Assembly: GCF_000472965.1 (NCBI RefSeq)
Contig: NZ_AXAU01000013.1
Coordinates: 62,001 to 126,000, forward strand
From: Bradyrhizobium murdochi
Lineage (GTDB): Bacteria; Pseudomonadota; Alphaproteobacteria; Rhizobiales; Xanthobacteraceae
Reading direction: 5' to 3'
DNA: 64,000 bases
Shown: positions 36,563 to 45,579 of the stretch, piece by piece
Position numbering within the stretch: the first letter of the stretch is position 1
Layout: every line of letters starts with the position of its first letter
Translations under genes and position numbers: made by a program
The notes under the pieces: generated by a model
What the model saw: the letters and a program-made list of their open reading frames with translations, nothing else
The model's database searches: none
What the model was told of the DNA's origin: nothing

Positions 36563-36982
36563 TGCCCTTTGCGGCGCGACCGATCAATGTCCGCTCAGGG
36601 TCACGAGCGTCGCTCTCTGTGATAGATGGCGGCCTGTCGATTTCCGCTTTGCCTTGTAAGCGACCGAGATCGTTTGGCGGTGCAATATGTCGCGAAGGGC
36701 CATTTTTCAGACTCATGCGCTGCAATAAGCAGAACGGGTATCCTTGAACGTCATCCCTCAGGCACCCCTGCCATCCGCATGCCTCAATGAAGCGTTCGCG
36801 CCCGGCAAGGAAGGCCGGATTCTCGCTCCATGTAGTGGTCGTACGCAAGCGGCGGACAGTGAAGCTTGGATCCCGTCCGCACCACCGCCCGTGCCTAGTG
36901 CCCAAGCGTGACGGCGAGATGGAAATGCGCAACTGAATAATTTCGGTTTGCCTCGAGGCGCCGGTGGAACCCGCGACCGGCT
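36563..36982. other. Intergenic region with dispersed repeat copy 2
   Basis: It holds the second copy of the AAGCGACCGA...TGTCGCGAAGGGCCA repeat at 36658-36702. The remaining bases show no coding pattern and no clear terminator for the flanking convergent genes. Confidence 0.5.
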
Positions 36983-37537
36983 TTATTCGTCCTTCCATTT
37001 GATCGAACAGCCAATAGACGCCTTTTGGTCAGCCGGCACCACACCGGTGGTCGCAATCGCACGCATGGCCTCGACAAGCTCTCGGGGCGCCCCCGCGCGA
37101 GGCGGAGTTGTGCGGCCTTCGTCGAGCCGGCCGCGATACTTGAGCTTGCGGTCGGCATTGTAACCGAAGAAGTCCGGCGTACAGACCGCTCCATACGCCC
37201 GAGCGACAGTCTGGGTCTCGTCGTGGAGATATGGAAACGGGAAATCATGGGCCTTCGCGAAACGCTTCATATTCTCAAATGAGTCTTCGGGATAGCTCGC
37301 CGCATCGTTCGAGCAAATCGCCGCAAAGCCTACGCTCTCCGACATCAGCACGCGGGCGTCCGAAACCATACGGTCGATCACCGCTTTAACATAGGGACAA
37401 TGGTTGCAGATGAAGACGACGACCGTGCCTTTTTCGCCGGCAACGTCGTCCAGTGCGTAAGTCTTGCCGTCGGTGGCCGCAAGCCGGAACTCCGCCGCCG
37501 GCGTATCAAGAACGACTTGGGTAGCTGTTGTCGCCAT
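36983..37537 (-). CDS. Thioredoxin-fold redox protein (AhpC/TSA-like)
   Basis: From ATG 37537, preceded by AAGGAGG at ideal spacing, the protein has 184 residues. The thioredoxin fold contains the active-site motif FICNHCPYVKAV with a CxxC pair, then TPDFFGYNADRKLKYRGRLD. The longer frame to 37870 is Arg-rich and not supported. It lacks a signal peptide and so is cytoplasmic. Proteins with CNHCPYV are annotated as thioredoxin family; the physiological partner is unknown. Confidence 0.88.
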   Translation of the reverse strand: MATTATQVVLDTPAAEFRLAATDGKTYALDDVAGEKGTVVVFICNHCPYVKAVIDRMVSDARVLMSESVGFAAICSNDAASYPEDSFENMKRFAKAHDFPFPYLHDETQTVARAYGAVCTPDFFGYNADRKLKYRGRLDEGRTTPPRAGAPRELVEAMRAIATTGVVPADQKASIGCSIKWKDE

Positions 37538-37719
37538 ATCGCGCCTCCTTGTGACCAAATATATGCTGACGGCCTGCCGGGGCACAGTTTCCCAAGCCTG
37601 CTCGCCGGTCGCGCCGTTTTGGCCATACCTCAGCCATTTCCGGTCTACCCCCTGACAGCCGACGTGGAAAGCAGAGGTTGGTCGGTCAGGGCCAGGAGCA
37701 GAAGTTCGAAAGGCCCTGT

Positions 37720-38976
37720 TCAATAGCCTTCGAAGGGCAATCCGACGTATTGCTCGGCCAAGGACGCCTGCACGTGCTCGGAGACGTGCAGGTAATCGAA
37801 CTGGTTTTCGCGCAAGCGCCGTTCGAAGGGCGGTTCGTCGGGGAACTGGTGGATCAGCATGGTCAGCCACCAGGACATGCGTTCGGCGTTCCAGACGCGC
37901 CGCAGCGCCGTTTCGGAATAGCGGTCAAGATGGTGCGTGCGGCTGCTCTTCAGGGTTTCGGTCAGCGCGCGTGTGAGATAGAAGACGTCCGACACCGCGA
38001 GGTTGAGTCCTTTGGCGCCCGTCGGCGGAACGATGTGCGCAGCGTCGCCCGCCAATAGCAGGCAGCCATAACGCATCGGCTCGGCCACGACGCTACGCAG
38101 AGGCGCGATCGATTTCTCGATCGAGGGGCCGACGACAATCGAATCCGCCATGTCCTTCGGGCAGCGCGCCTTGAGCTCCTCCCAGAAGCGGTCGTCCGGC
38201 CAGTCCTCTATTCGCGCGTCGAGATCGCACTGGATGTAGTAGCGGCTGAGCATCGGATTACGCATGGATGCGAGTGCGAAGCCGCGTGAGTGGTAGCAAT
38301 AGCAAAGATCCGGATACGGCGGCGTCTCCGACATGATGCCGAGCCAGCCGAACGGATAGCTGCGCTCGAAGGTGCGCAGCACGTCGGAAGGGATCGAAGC
38401 ACGGCTGACGCCGTGGTAGCCATCGCAGCCGGCGACGTAGTCGCAATCGATGCGGCGCGACTGCCCTTCCTTTTCGTAGGTGACGTATGGCTTCGAGGAG
38501 GTCAGGGCGTGCAGCGCCACGTTGCTGACTTCGTCGATGATTGGGCCGCCGACAGCGTCTCGCGCCGCGTAGAGATCCTTGGTGATCTCGGTCTGGCCAT
38601 AGGCCATCATCCGCTTTCCCGTGTACTTCTTCGTGTCGATGAAGAAGCGCGGCTTGCCTTCCCAGGCGATCGCCGATCCATCATGCGGATGTCCCTCGCG
38701 ATCCATGCGCTCGCCCAGCCCGATGGCCCGCAGGAGATCGACCGTGCCGGCCTCCAGCACTCCCGCTCGGATACGCTCTAGCACATGCGCGCGGCTCTGC
38801 CGCTCCAGGACAAGGGAGTCGATTCCGTCGCGGTGGAGCATATGCGACAGCAGCAGACCGGCAGGCCCACCGCCGATGATCGCTACTTGAGTGCGTTGGG
38901 TCGGCGACGTTACAGCAGGCCCATCGTTAGTCTGCGCGATGATGGAGTAGTGCCGCTGATTTGCCCGACGTGTCAA
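37720..38976 (-). CDS. pobA: 4-hydroxybenzoate 3-monooxygenase, unusual start
   Basis: This flavoprotein hydroxylates 4-hydroxybenzoate to protocatechuate with NADPH and oxygen. FAD motifs are visible as VAIIGGGPAGLLLSHMLH and LLLAGDAAHIVPPTGAKGLN, and the substrate-site region YYIQCDLDARIEDWPDDRFW matches PobA. The expected initiator Met just before RTQVAIIGG is replaced by Gln (CAA at 38896-38898), and no ATG or GTG occurs nearby. I use the nearest in-frame TTG, at 38976, which lies in a TTGACA sequence that could itself be a -35 box. The start is therefore doubtful. No pobR is adjacent. Confidence 0.85.
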   Translation of the reverse strand: MTRRANQRHYSIIAQTNDGPAVTSPTQRTQVAIIGGGPAGLLLSHMLHRDGIDSLVLERQSRAHVLERIRAGVLEAGTVDLLRAIGLGERMDREGHPHDGSAIAWEGKPRFFIDTKKYTGKRMMAYGQTEITKDLYAARDAVGGPIIDEVSNVALHALTSSKPYVTYEKEGQSRRIDCDYVAGCDGYHGVSRASIPSDVLRTFERSYPFGWLGIMSETPPYPDLCYCYHSRGFALASMRNPMLSRYYIQCDLDARIEDWPDDRFWEELKARCPKDMADSIVVGPSIEKSIAPLRSVVAEPMRYGCLLLAGDAAHIVPPTGAKGLNLAVSDVFYLTRALTETLKSSRTHHLDRYSETALRRVWNAERMSWWLTMLIHQFPDEPPFERRLRENQFDYLHVSEHVQASLAEQYVGLPFEGY

Positions 38977-39281
38977 ATGTTTTCGCGCCGTCGGTCGGGC
39001 ATCATGCCAGCGACTACCTGCTACTTTGCATGGGGTTGTTTTCCGTATTTTTGTAGGAGCGCGGCCTCCTGCACCGGGACGCCACTGGCGAGCGGCCCCG
39101 TCGTTCGCTGCGGTCGTGCGGTTCGGCGCTGGCGAGAATGGGTCGGAGCGCGAACAGTCACCGTGATCGCGGTCGTCATACCGGGGAGCCGTCATACGTG
39201 GTGCCCACGGCTCTTTCCTCTTTTCATCGAGACGAAGAGCTACGTCGTTCGATGGCGCCAGCCCTTTCTCTGCTGTCGCCA
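38977..39281. other. Intergenic region upstream of pobA
   Basis: The 305 bases between pobA and the LysE-type gene (both minus strand) show no supported gene. A 259-residue plus-strand frame here is antisense to pobA and lysE and is rejected. A TTGACA at 38976-38971 could be part of the pobA promoter. Confidence 0.4.
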
Positions 39282-39911
39282 TCAGACGATGCGGGCGCAT
39301 AGCGAAGCTCCCAAGGCTATCAGGAGGACCCCGGTGAGTTTGTTGAACCAATCCAGCGCGGCTTTCTGCAAGCTCCGAAACATGGTGTTCGTGCTGAGGG
39401 CGAGGAAGAGATACCAGGATGCGCTGCCGAGCATCACACCGATGGGCGTCGCCAGCGCGCAACCAATGATCAACGGTTTGCCGGTTTCCAGCGCGGACGT
39501 GACGCCCAGATACGGCAGTATCGTCATCGGGTTGGCGGCAGCGATCAACAGGGTCGATGTATAGGCCGAAAACAAATCTCCGCATGTCGGATCTCCGCAT
39601 GTCGAGCCATTCGCCGTGTCCGTGGACACGAGAATGGTTCTGAGGCCCATCAAGACCAGCACGATCCCTCCAGTGATGCGCAGCGGCGTATGCAGGGCGA
39701 GCGTCACCTGCGTCAATGCGGTCCCGCTCACCACGGCCAGGCTACTGAACATCCCGTGGGCTGTTGCCGCACCCATGCCGCTCGCGATCCCAAACCGGAT
39801 TCCGAATGCCAGCGTCCGCTGCACGCACATCAAGCCAATCGGGCCGAACGGGATAGCGGCGAACAAGCCTAACGCCGCCGCCGGCAGCAAGTGCCCGATG
39901 AACGACGTCAT
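39282..39911 (-). CDS. LysE/RhtB-family amino-acid exporter
   Basis: This 209-residue inner-membrane protein has six hydrophobic segments and the LysE-family opening LGLFAAIPFGPIGLMCVQRTLAFG, followed by GMGAATAHGMFSSLAVVSG. A cysteine pair (STCGDPTCGD) sits in the central loop, which is unusual for the family. It should export an amino acid or related metabolite. Its start overlaps the DUF1127 gene stop by four bases, so the two are translationally coupled. Confidence 0.86.
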   Translation of the reverse strand: MTSFIGHLLPAAALGLFAAIPFGPIGLMCVQRTLAFGIRFGIASGMGAATAHGMFSSLAVVSGTALTQVTLALHTPLRITGGIVLVLMGLRTILVSTDTANGSTCGDPTCGDLFSAYTSTLLIAAANPMTILPYLGVTSALETGKPLIIGCALATPIGVMLGSASWYLFLALSTNTMFRSLQKAALDWFNKLTGVLLIALGASLCARIV

Positions 39912-40129
39912 TTCCAGAATGGCTTGGCTGCTTCGGCCATCGCCTCTTGCCGCGTCTTGCCGATGTCCTTGAGAAAATGATCATCGAGCTCCGCCAGGGC
40001 TTGTCGCTGCCGCGACCGCTCAGAACACCGAGCGCACCAGCTTAGGAATCGTAATCCCCATCCAAGTCGACGATGGCTGGATGCAACGGCTTCCTTCCAA
40101 TTCGTGAGCGCATTGACAACAACGGACAT
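39908..40129 (-). CDS. DUF1127 small protein
   Basis: From ATG 40129, preceded by GGAGG, the product has 73 residues. The C-terminal DUF1127 domain reads RQRQALAELDDHFLKDIGKT, followed by REEA-like QEAMAEAAKPFW. DUF1127 proteins in other alphaproteobacteria are small Arg-rich RNA-binding or regulatory proteins. Overlap with the LysE-type gene suggests an operon. An Arg-rich N-terminal part carries four cysteine/tryptophan residues (LSWCARC). Confidence 0.83.
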   Translation of the reverse strand: MSVVVNALTNWKEAVASSHRRLGWGLRFLSWCARCSERSRQRQALAELDDHFLKDIGKTRQEAMAEAAKPFWK

Positions 40130-40493
40130 GATAATCCTCCGGATGCGCGGATGCGCGGATAGAACTATCGGCATGCACGTCGCTGGCGTGTGAGTTCGTT
40201 CACGTCTCACGCCTTCGTGCGATGACGAGAGATCGTCGACGGTCTTGCTTGCGGTTCCAACGCGAGCGGCCATCGTCGTGGCGGGCCAACACACCCGCGC
40301 ACGATCGCATCGCTCTCCGCGTAGGTCGCCGTCTGGTCACGTCGCGCGCGTCAGCGGCCCAACGTTAGAAAGCGAAGCGGTATGACGGAAGGTCCAATTT
40401 GCGGATGATCAATCAGTCCAATTCAGGCGGCGCCTCGGGACTGTTGTTGATCGGATTTGCTGAGTCGCGTGTCGTCACCTCAAGCGACATCGC
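40130..40493. other. Intergenic region between DUF1127 and MocR genes
   Basis: The 364 bases contain a short direct repeat (GCGCGGATGCGCGGAT near 40143) just upstream of the DUF1127 ribosome-binding site. No gene, terminator or clear promoter was found in the rest. Confidence 0.45.
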
Positions 40494-41951
40494 TCACGCC
40501 GCTTTCGGGCGTCGAGACACGCATTCATCGAAGCAACTTCGCAGCCGTCTCAGCCCTTCGGCAATCCGTGCCGTCTCGATCGCCCCATATCCCAGGATGA
40601 TGCCGGCCGGAGGTTTTCTGTCCACCTGGAAGGCCGACAGTCTTTGGATGGCGACGCCGAGATCAAAGGCTCTTGATGCAATCGCATCAATATGATCAAC
40701 CGACGCTCTTCGCGCGTAGGCGGCGATATGCAGCCCGGTGCTCGATGGAATAAGATCGAGATAATCGCCGAAGTTGCTCTTGATCGCCGCGGTCAGCGCC
40801 TCATGCCGTTCGCTATAGGTGCGGCTCACCTTGCGAATGTGGCGTGCAAACGCACCCTCGTCGATGAACCACGCGAGGGCGCTCTGCGTTATTGTCGCTG
40901 TATGCCAATCGGTGACGAACTTCGCCTTCTGCGCCGCCTCTTGCAGCGACGGCGGCACGACCATAAAGCCCAGCCGGAGAGTCGGCAGCAGCGTCTTTGA
41001 AAACGTGCCGACATACACAACGCGACCGGTCGTATCGAGGGTCTGAAGCGGCTCGAGCGGACGCCCACCGAAGCGAAACTCGCTATCATAGTCGTCCTCA
41101 ACGACAACCGCGTTGTTGCGCTCGGCCCAGGCAAGCAGTGCGCGTCGACGCGACAGGCTCATGGCCACGCCGAGGGGATATTGATGCGAAGGCGTCACGT
41201 AGACGGCCCTTGCCTCGGCCGGCAGCGCCTCCACGACGAGACCTTCGCTGTCGACCGGCACACCGATCACGCGCGTGCCCAGCGCCCTGAACAAGTCTTT
41301 TGGAGGTTGATAGCCCGGATCTTCCATCGCAACGACATCGCCGGGCTCGAGGAGCACGCGAGCGATGATGTCGAGCGCCTGTTGGGTGCCATTAGTCACG
41401 ATGACGTCGTCGGGCGATCCGGAAACGCTTCGTGAGATGCCAATGTGGCGAGCAATAGCCGCGCGCAGCTCCCGATTGCCAGCAGGATTCTCGTAGACGC
41501 CTGCCGCCATTTCGCGCGAGCGCACGGCACGGGAGACGACCCGCCGCCAGGCTCCCTGTGGAAACAACGAAGCGTCCGGAAGCCCGGTTCTAAAGTCGAA
41601 ATCCGCCGCGCGGACAAAGGCCGTCGAAGGCAATATGGTCTCCCAAACGCCACGCACCCGAACTGCGCGGACTGTCGACCGCTTTGTTTTCGATGCTGGA
41701 CGTTTCGCCGCAAGCTGATGGCTGACGAACGTCCCGGCGCCCGCTTGGGATGTCGCGAATCCTTCCGCGACAAGGCTTTCATAAGCAATCGTCACCGTCG
41801 ATCGCGCAACCGTGAGCGCGGCGGCCAGTTCTCGCGTGGGAGATAGCCGCTCTCCAGGCCGAAGGCGCCCGTCCAGAATTGCCTGCCGGATCTGACGGTA
41901 GATCTCGCCGCTGAGGTCACTTCGACCAACAAGACTGACATGAAAAGCCAC
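40494..41951 (-). CDS. MocR-family transcriptional regulator (GntR-aminotransferase)
   Basis: This 485-residue regulator fuses a GntR winged helix (about 12-75, RQIRQAILDGRLRPGERLSP) to a class I aminotransferase-like domain (about 110-470). The PLP lysine is K319 in VGTFSKTLLPTLRLGF, and the PGYQPPKDLF and DDYDSEFRF blocks are intact. MocR proteins sense PLP or amino-acid derivatives. No obvious divergent target gene is adjacent, but a perfect TACAC-N4-GTGTA palindrome lies 40 bases upstream, suggesting autoregulation. The nearest candidate target is the LysE-type exporter downstream. Confidence 0.92.
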   Translation of the reverse strand: MAFHVSLVGRSDLSGEIYRQIRQAILDGRLRPGERLSPTRELAAALTVARSTVTIAYESLVAEGFATSQAGAGTFVSHQLAAKRPASKTKRSTVRAVRVRGVWETILPSTAFVRAADFDFRTGLPDASLFPQGAWRRVVSRAVRSREMAAGVYENPAGNRELRAAIARHIGISRSVSGSPDDVIVTNGTQQALDIIARVLLEPGDVVAMEDPGYQPPKDLFRALGTRVIGVPVDSEGLVVEALPAEARAVYVTPSHQYPLGVAMSLSRRRALLAWAERNNAVVVEDDYDSEFRFGGRPLEPLQTLDTTGRVVYVGTFSKTLLPTLRLGFMVVPPSLQEAAQKAKFVTDWHTATITQSALAWFIDEGAFARHIRKVSRTYSERHEALTAAIKSNFGDYLDLIPSSTGLHIAAYARRASVDHIDAIASRAFDLGVAIQRLSAFQVDRKPPAGIILGYGAIETARIAEGLRRLRSCFDECVSRRPKAA

Positions 41952-41991
41952 GGCACCGAGCCCTCTTTGCTCCGCATTGGACTGGCAACCT

Positions 41992-42005
41992 TACACAAGG
42001 GTGTA
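41992..42005. promoter_or_regulatory. Candidate MocR operator palindrome
   Basis: TACAC (41992-41996), AAGG, GTGTA (42001-42005) is a perfect inverted repeat 40 bases upstream of the mocR-type ATG. Binding by the adjacent regulator is inferred from position. Confidence 0.4.
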
Positions 42006-42111
42006 CGTTCCATCATACCGCTCTGCAGGTTCCATCACGGACTGTCAGAGCCGCGCAGCAGGCGAGGCGCCGTGGCGCCCGCGCTATGGGAAACCGGCAA
42101 CCTCACTAATT

Positions 42112-42136
42112 GGAACCCGTGTCCTCGCACGGCGTT
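42112..42136 (+). promoter_or_regulatory. Candidate EcfG (general stress) promoter of greA paralogue
   Basis: GGAAC (42112-42116), 16 bases, CGTT (42133-42136) matches the alphaproteobacterial EcfG consensus exactly, in the right orientation, 88 bases upstream of the greA ATG. Confidence 0.6.
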
Positions 42137-42223
42137 CCCCACCGCAGGTACGCGACCGCTGGTGGCGCGCGGCGCGAACGTCTGAACGCATGCTTTGTCG
42201 ATTAACTCGGTATAAGAGTCGCG

Positions 42224-42730
42224 ATGCCAAAACTTCCCATGACGGCCGCGGGCTACGCTGCCCTTGCAGATGAACTGAGGCACCGCATCCGTATCGAGCG
42301 GCCCGATCTTATTCAGCGAATTCAGCAGGCGATCGCCGACGATCCAAATCTGGTTGAGAATTCGGAATATCAGGTTGCGCTTGCAGAGCAAAGTGTCAAC
42401 GACACTCGAATTGCCGAGTTGGAGGACAAGCTCGCGCGTGCCGATATCGTCGATGTATCCAAGCTTTCCGGCAATACCATCAAGTTTGGCGCCACGGTGA
42501 CGCTGATTGATGAGGACACCGGCGAGAAGCGGGTCTGGCAGCTCGTCGGCGAACCGGAAGCCGACGCGAGCAAGGGGAAGATTTCGATAACTTCACCGAT
42601 CGCCAAGGCGTTAATCGGAAAGAGCAAAGGGGAAACCGTGGCCGTTGAGACGCCGGGCGGCGCCAAGGCTTTCGGGGTCCGACAAGTGGAGTGGTTTGAG
42701 GCAAAACGAAAAGGGCGCGAGCAGGTGTGA
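42224..42730 (+). CDS. greA: GreA/GreB-type transcript cleavage factor
   Basis: This 168-residue protein has the N-terminal coiled coil (about 8-80, MTAAGYAALADELRHRIRIE then DDPNLVENSEYQVALAEQ) and the C-terminal FKBP-like domain ending ITSPIAKALIGKSKGETVAV. Such factors rescue backtracked RNA polymerase. The coiled-coil tip reads PNLVENSEY in place of the usual GDLSENAEY; the two acidic tip residues are partly changed (D-E to N-E). With an EcfG-like promoter upstream it is probably a stress paralogue and not the housekeeping GreA. Confidence 0.85.
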   Translation: MPKLPMTAAGYAALADELRHRIRIERPDLIQRIQQAIADDPNLVENSEYQVALAEQSVNDTRIAELEDKLARADIVDVSKLSGNTIKFGATVTLIDEDTGEKRVWQLVGEPEADASKGKISITSPIAKALIGKSKGETVAVETPGGAKAFGVRQVEWFEAKRKGREQV

Positions 42731-42790
42731 AACGGCGGCTCGATCTTCGGTTTGGGCACGGTATCGCATCGGATATTGTTATCCTGATTG

Positions 42791-44125
42791 TCACGTACGC
42801 GCCTGGTTCGGGCTGCTGGCCTTTGAACGATGCAACAGCTCGGTAACTTCCTGATCGGAAGTCTGGCCGAAATCCCTGTAGTGCATGCCGACCGCAAAGA
42901 ACGGATCGGGGCTCCTGAGGCAAATGATCTCGTCTGCCTCCGCACTGAGTTCGTCAAGCGAATCGCGTGGCGCAACCGGCACCGCTAGAACGAGACGGCC
43001 CGGCTTCGCCCTTGCGAGCGCTCTCAGCACGGCTTTCACGGATCCGCCGGTGGCGATGCCGTCGTCGACGACAATGGTCGTACGGCCGGCAATCTCCGGC
43101 GGTGGATCACCGCCGCGGTAAAGGCGCCGTCGACGTTCGATTTCGGCAAGCTGGCGGGCAGTCTCGGCTTCCAGATAGGCCGCGCCCGGCTGGATCTCGC
43201 GAACGATGTCCTCGTTGAGCACGACCTGCGGATGGGGGCCATCGACGACCGCGCCGAGCCCGAGCTCCTCATGGCCCGGCGCGCCGATCTTGCGCACGAG
43301 CGCTACGTCGAGCGGGGCGTGCAGCGCTTGCGCAATCTCGAATGCAACAGGAACGCCGCCGCGCGGCAGCGCAAGCACGACCGCGTCCTTGTCTCTGAAC
43401 TTCATGAGCGCCGACGCCAGCCGGCGTCCGGCGTCTCGCCGGTCGGCGAAAACCGTATCGGCGTCGATCACCTCTTCGGAGAGGTGCGACGCCAGGAATT
43501 GGCGAAACCAGCGCGTGGCATATTGCGTCACCTGCTCAAGCGCGCCGGGTTCTTCGAACAAATGCGTCGCCTTCGGCACGATCACCAGGTCCTTCTCGCA
43601 AGAGAGCTCCGCAAAAGCCGAACGGTTGAGCGGAATCACCGGTAGGTCGGCTCCGCCAACGATCAACAGGGTCGGCGCCCTAACGGCGTGCAGCGCATGG
43701 CCGGCCAAATCCGGGCGACCGCCGCGCGAAACCACCGCGGCGACGTTCTGCCGGTCGGCAGCCGCGACCAGCGCGGCCGCTGCACCGGTGCTTGCGCCGA
43801 AATAGCCAATCGGAAACTTCGCGAGGTCTGGCCTGTTGAGGGTCCAGTCCGCGGCGTCTGCAAGCCGTGATGCCAACAGCGGGATGTCGAATACGTTGCC
43901 GCGGTCACGCTCCTCCTCCGGGCTTAGGAGATCAAGCAGCAGCGTGGCAAACCCGGCCTCACGGAGAGCCGCTGCGACCTGGTTGTTGCGTGGGCTTAGA
44001 CGGCCGCTACCGCTGCCATGCGCAAAAATCACGATGCCGGCCGCATCGTGAGGCACGCCCAAAATGCCCGCAAGGTGGTGCGGACCGACCAGGACTTCGC
44101 TGAGCTGTTCCCGTGCACTCGCCAT
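42791..44125 (-). CDS. Fused alpha/beta-hydrolase and phosphoribosyltransferase
   Basis: This 444-residue protein joins two enzymes. Residues 1-210 form a dienelactone-hydrolase-like fold with nucleophile S112 in FGASTGAA. Residues 225-430 form a type I phosphoribosyltransferase with the PRPP loop TIVVDDGIATGGSVKA (about 346-362) and a LPRGGVPVAFEIA block. Separate proteins of these two families are often neighbours in stress gene clusters. Substrates are unknown. The gene starts two bases after the stop of the erythromycin-esterase-like gene and so is in its operon. Confidence 0.9.
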   Translation of the reverse strand: MASAREQLSEVLVGPHHLAGILGVPHDAAGIVIFAHGSGSGRLSPRNNQVAAALREAGFATLLLDLLSPEEERDRGNVFDIPLLASRLADAADWTLNRPDLAKFPIGYFGASTGAAAALVAAADRQNVAAVVSRGGRPDLAGHALHAVRAPTLLIVGGADLPVIPLNRSAFAELSCEKDLVIVPKATHLFEEPGALEQVTQYATRWFRQFLASHLSEEVIDADTVFADRRDAGRRLASALMKFRDKDAVVLALPRGGVPVAFEIAQALHAPLDVALVRKIGAPGHEELGLGAVVDGPHPQVVLNEDIVREIQPGAAYLEAETARQLAEIERRRRLYRGGDPPPEIAGRTTIVVDDGIATGGSVKAVLRALARAKPGRLVLAVPVAPRDSLDELSAEADEIICLRSPDPFFAVGMHYRDFGQTSDQEVTELLHRSKASSPNQART

Positions 44126-44127
44126 GA

Positions 44128-45462
44128 TCAGAACCCAAAGGGATAGGTTTCTGCCGCGCCCGCTACGGCTCGTGTCGCAAGCGGTGTCACCGCCTTGCTA
44201 TCTTCGAACCAGACGAACGCGTCGAACTGTTCGGGCAATACCGCCTCAAAGTAGTGGCTGAGGAGCTCCGTCTCGGGTCGATAGATGACGCCAATGGCTC
44301 GCTCGAGTCTGGGACCGGTCAGCCTGTCGCGCAGCTCGCTTCGGCCGGGCGGCCGCAAATCGGTCAATGATCGCGCCAGACCTGTGCGGCGGAACAGGTA
44401 TTCATAGCTGTCCCCGCGTGCGGGCCGAACCGACTTGATCTCCATCTCGCCGCCCCAATCGGAGGCCGCAGCCACTGTGCCGCGATCCGTGCCGAACCCG
44501 ATCAAGACGGCCTCGTCGCCATAGGCGTTGCGGACGAGCTCTCCGATATTGAATTCGCCGCCCCAACCCATCGAAGTTGCCGCGGCGTTGCCGATGTGGG
44601 AGTTGTGGGCCCAGACCACCGCCTTCGCGTGCGGCCCGCGTTCCTGCATCACATATTGCAGCGTGTCGAACATGTGACGGTCGCGCAGGTTCCACGACTC
44701 GGTCGAGCCGCGATACATGATGCGGTAATACTGTTCGGCCGCGCGCACGATCCGCGCATTCTGCGCGGCATTGAAGAAGGCCTCGCCGCCGTCTTGATGC
44801 GAAAGCCGGTGCGACAGAAGCTCGCGCAATTGAGCTACCACCTCGTCTTCGCAACTGTCGCGGCCGGACAGGACGGCGCGTCCGTAACCGGCAGGGTCTG
44901 CCTGCCACGGCGTCAGGCAGGAATAGCGTTCACGCGCCGCGCGGGCGCGTTCCGGGTCGATGCGTTCGAGATACGCGATGACAGCGGCAATGGAGCTGTT
45001 GAGGCTGTAGACGTCGAGCCCCCGCAACTCGACCCGCTGGTCCGCAGCGCACGCGCCGTTGTGGAAGCGCAGATAATCGATGAAATGCTTCACTTCGATA
45101 TTGCGCCACATCCAGGTTGGAAAACGTTCGAACGGCCGCTCCGGGGGCGGCTCGGATGGCAGTTGCCGCACGAGGTGGTCGAGCACTGCTGCGTCCGGCC
45201 AATCGGCCTCGACCGCGACGATGTTGAAGCCGTGGTGCTCGATCAACTGGCGAGTGATGGCGGCACGTGCCCGATAGAATTCTGACGTGCCATGTGTCGC
45301 TTCGCCAAGCATCACGATTTTCGCAGGGCCGAACCGGTCGAAAAAGGAGGTGAAATCGTCCTGCTCCGGAGCCGGGAGATGCTCGCCTGCTTCGTGCAGG
45401 AGATCGATCAACTCGCGATTGGTCCTCTCGCGAATTTGTTCGGCTTCCGGTGAAAGGGCCAT
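44128..45462 (-). CDS. Erythromycin esterase family protein
   Basis: The 444-residue protein has the family blocks IVMLGEATHGTSEFYRAR, VAVEADWPDA, and VWAHNSHIGNAAATSM, with the catalytic Glu and His motifs in place. Most chromosomal members are not macrolide resistance enzymes; their substrate is unknown and they cluster with phosphoribosyltransferase-hydrolases, as here. A GGAAC-N16-AGTT element on the minus strand at 45580-45604 is a one-mismatch EcfG-type promoter candidate. It diverges from ybhB. Confidence 0.9.
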   Translation of the reverse strand: MALSPEAEQIRERTNRELIDLLHEAGEHLPAPEQDDFTSFFDRFGPAKIVMLGEATHGTSEFYRARAAITRQLIEHHGFNIVAVEADWPDAAVLDHLVRQLPSEPPPERPFERFPTWMWRNIEVKHFIDYLRFHNGACAADQRVELRGLDVYSLNSSIAAVIAYLERIDPERARAARERYSCLTPWQADPAGYGRAVLSGRDSCEDEVVAQLRELLSHRLSHQDGGEAFFNAAQNARIVRAAEQYYRIMYRGSTESWNLRDRHMFDTLQYVMQERGPHAKAVVWAHNSHIGNAAATSMGWGGEFNIGELVRNAYGDEAVLIGFGTDRGTVAAASDWGGEMEIKSVRPARGDSYEYLFRRTGLARSLTDLRPPGRSELRDRLTGPRLERAIGVIYRPETELLSHYFEAVLPEQFDAFVWFEDSKAVTPLATRAVAGAAETYPFGF

Positions 45463-45579
45463 GCGCCGGGTTCCCTAGATGGCTGCTGCGCTTGTCCAGC
45501 ATCGGCATACCGACGCGCGGCTTGCAGGGATCGTCCTGAGCGCACGCGGGAAACGCCGATCAGCGTGCCTTGTTGAGGC

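Noticed and set aside
38785..39564. Plus-strand frame of 259 codons between pobA and lysE
   Set aside because: It is antisense to both flanking genes and shows no domain or signal pattern.
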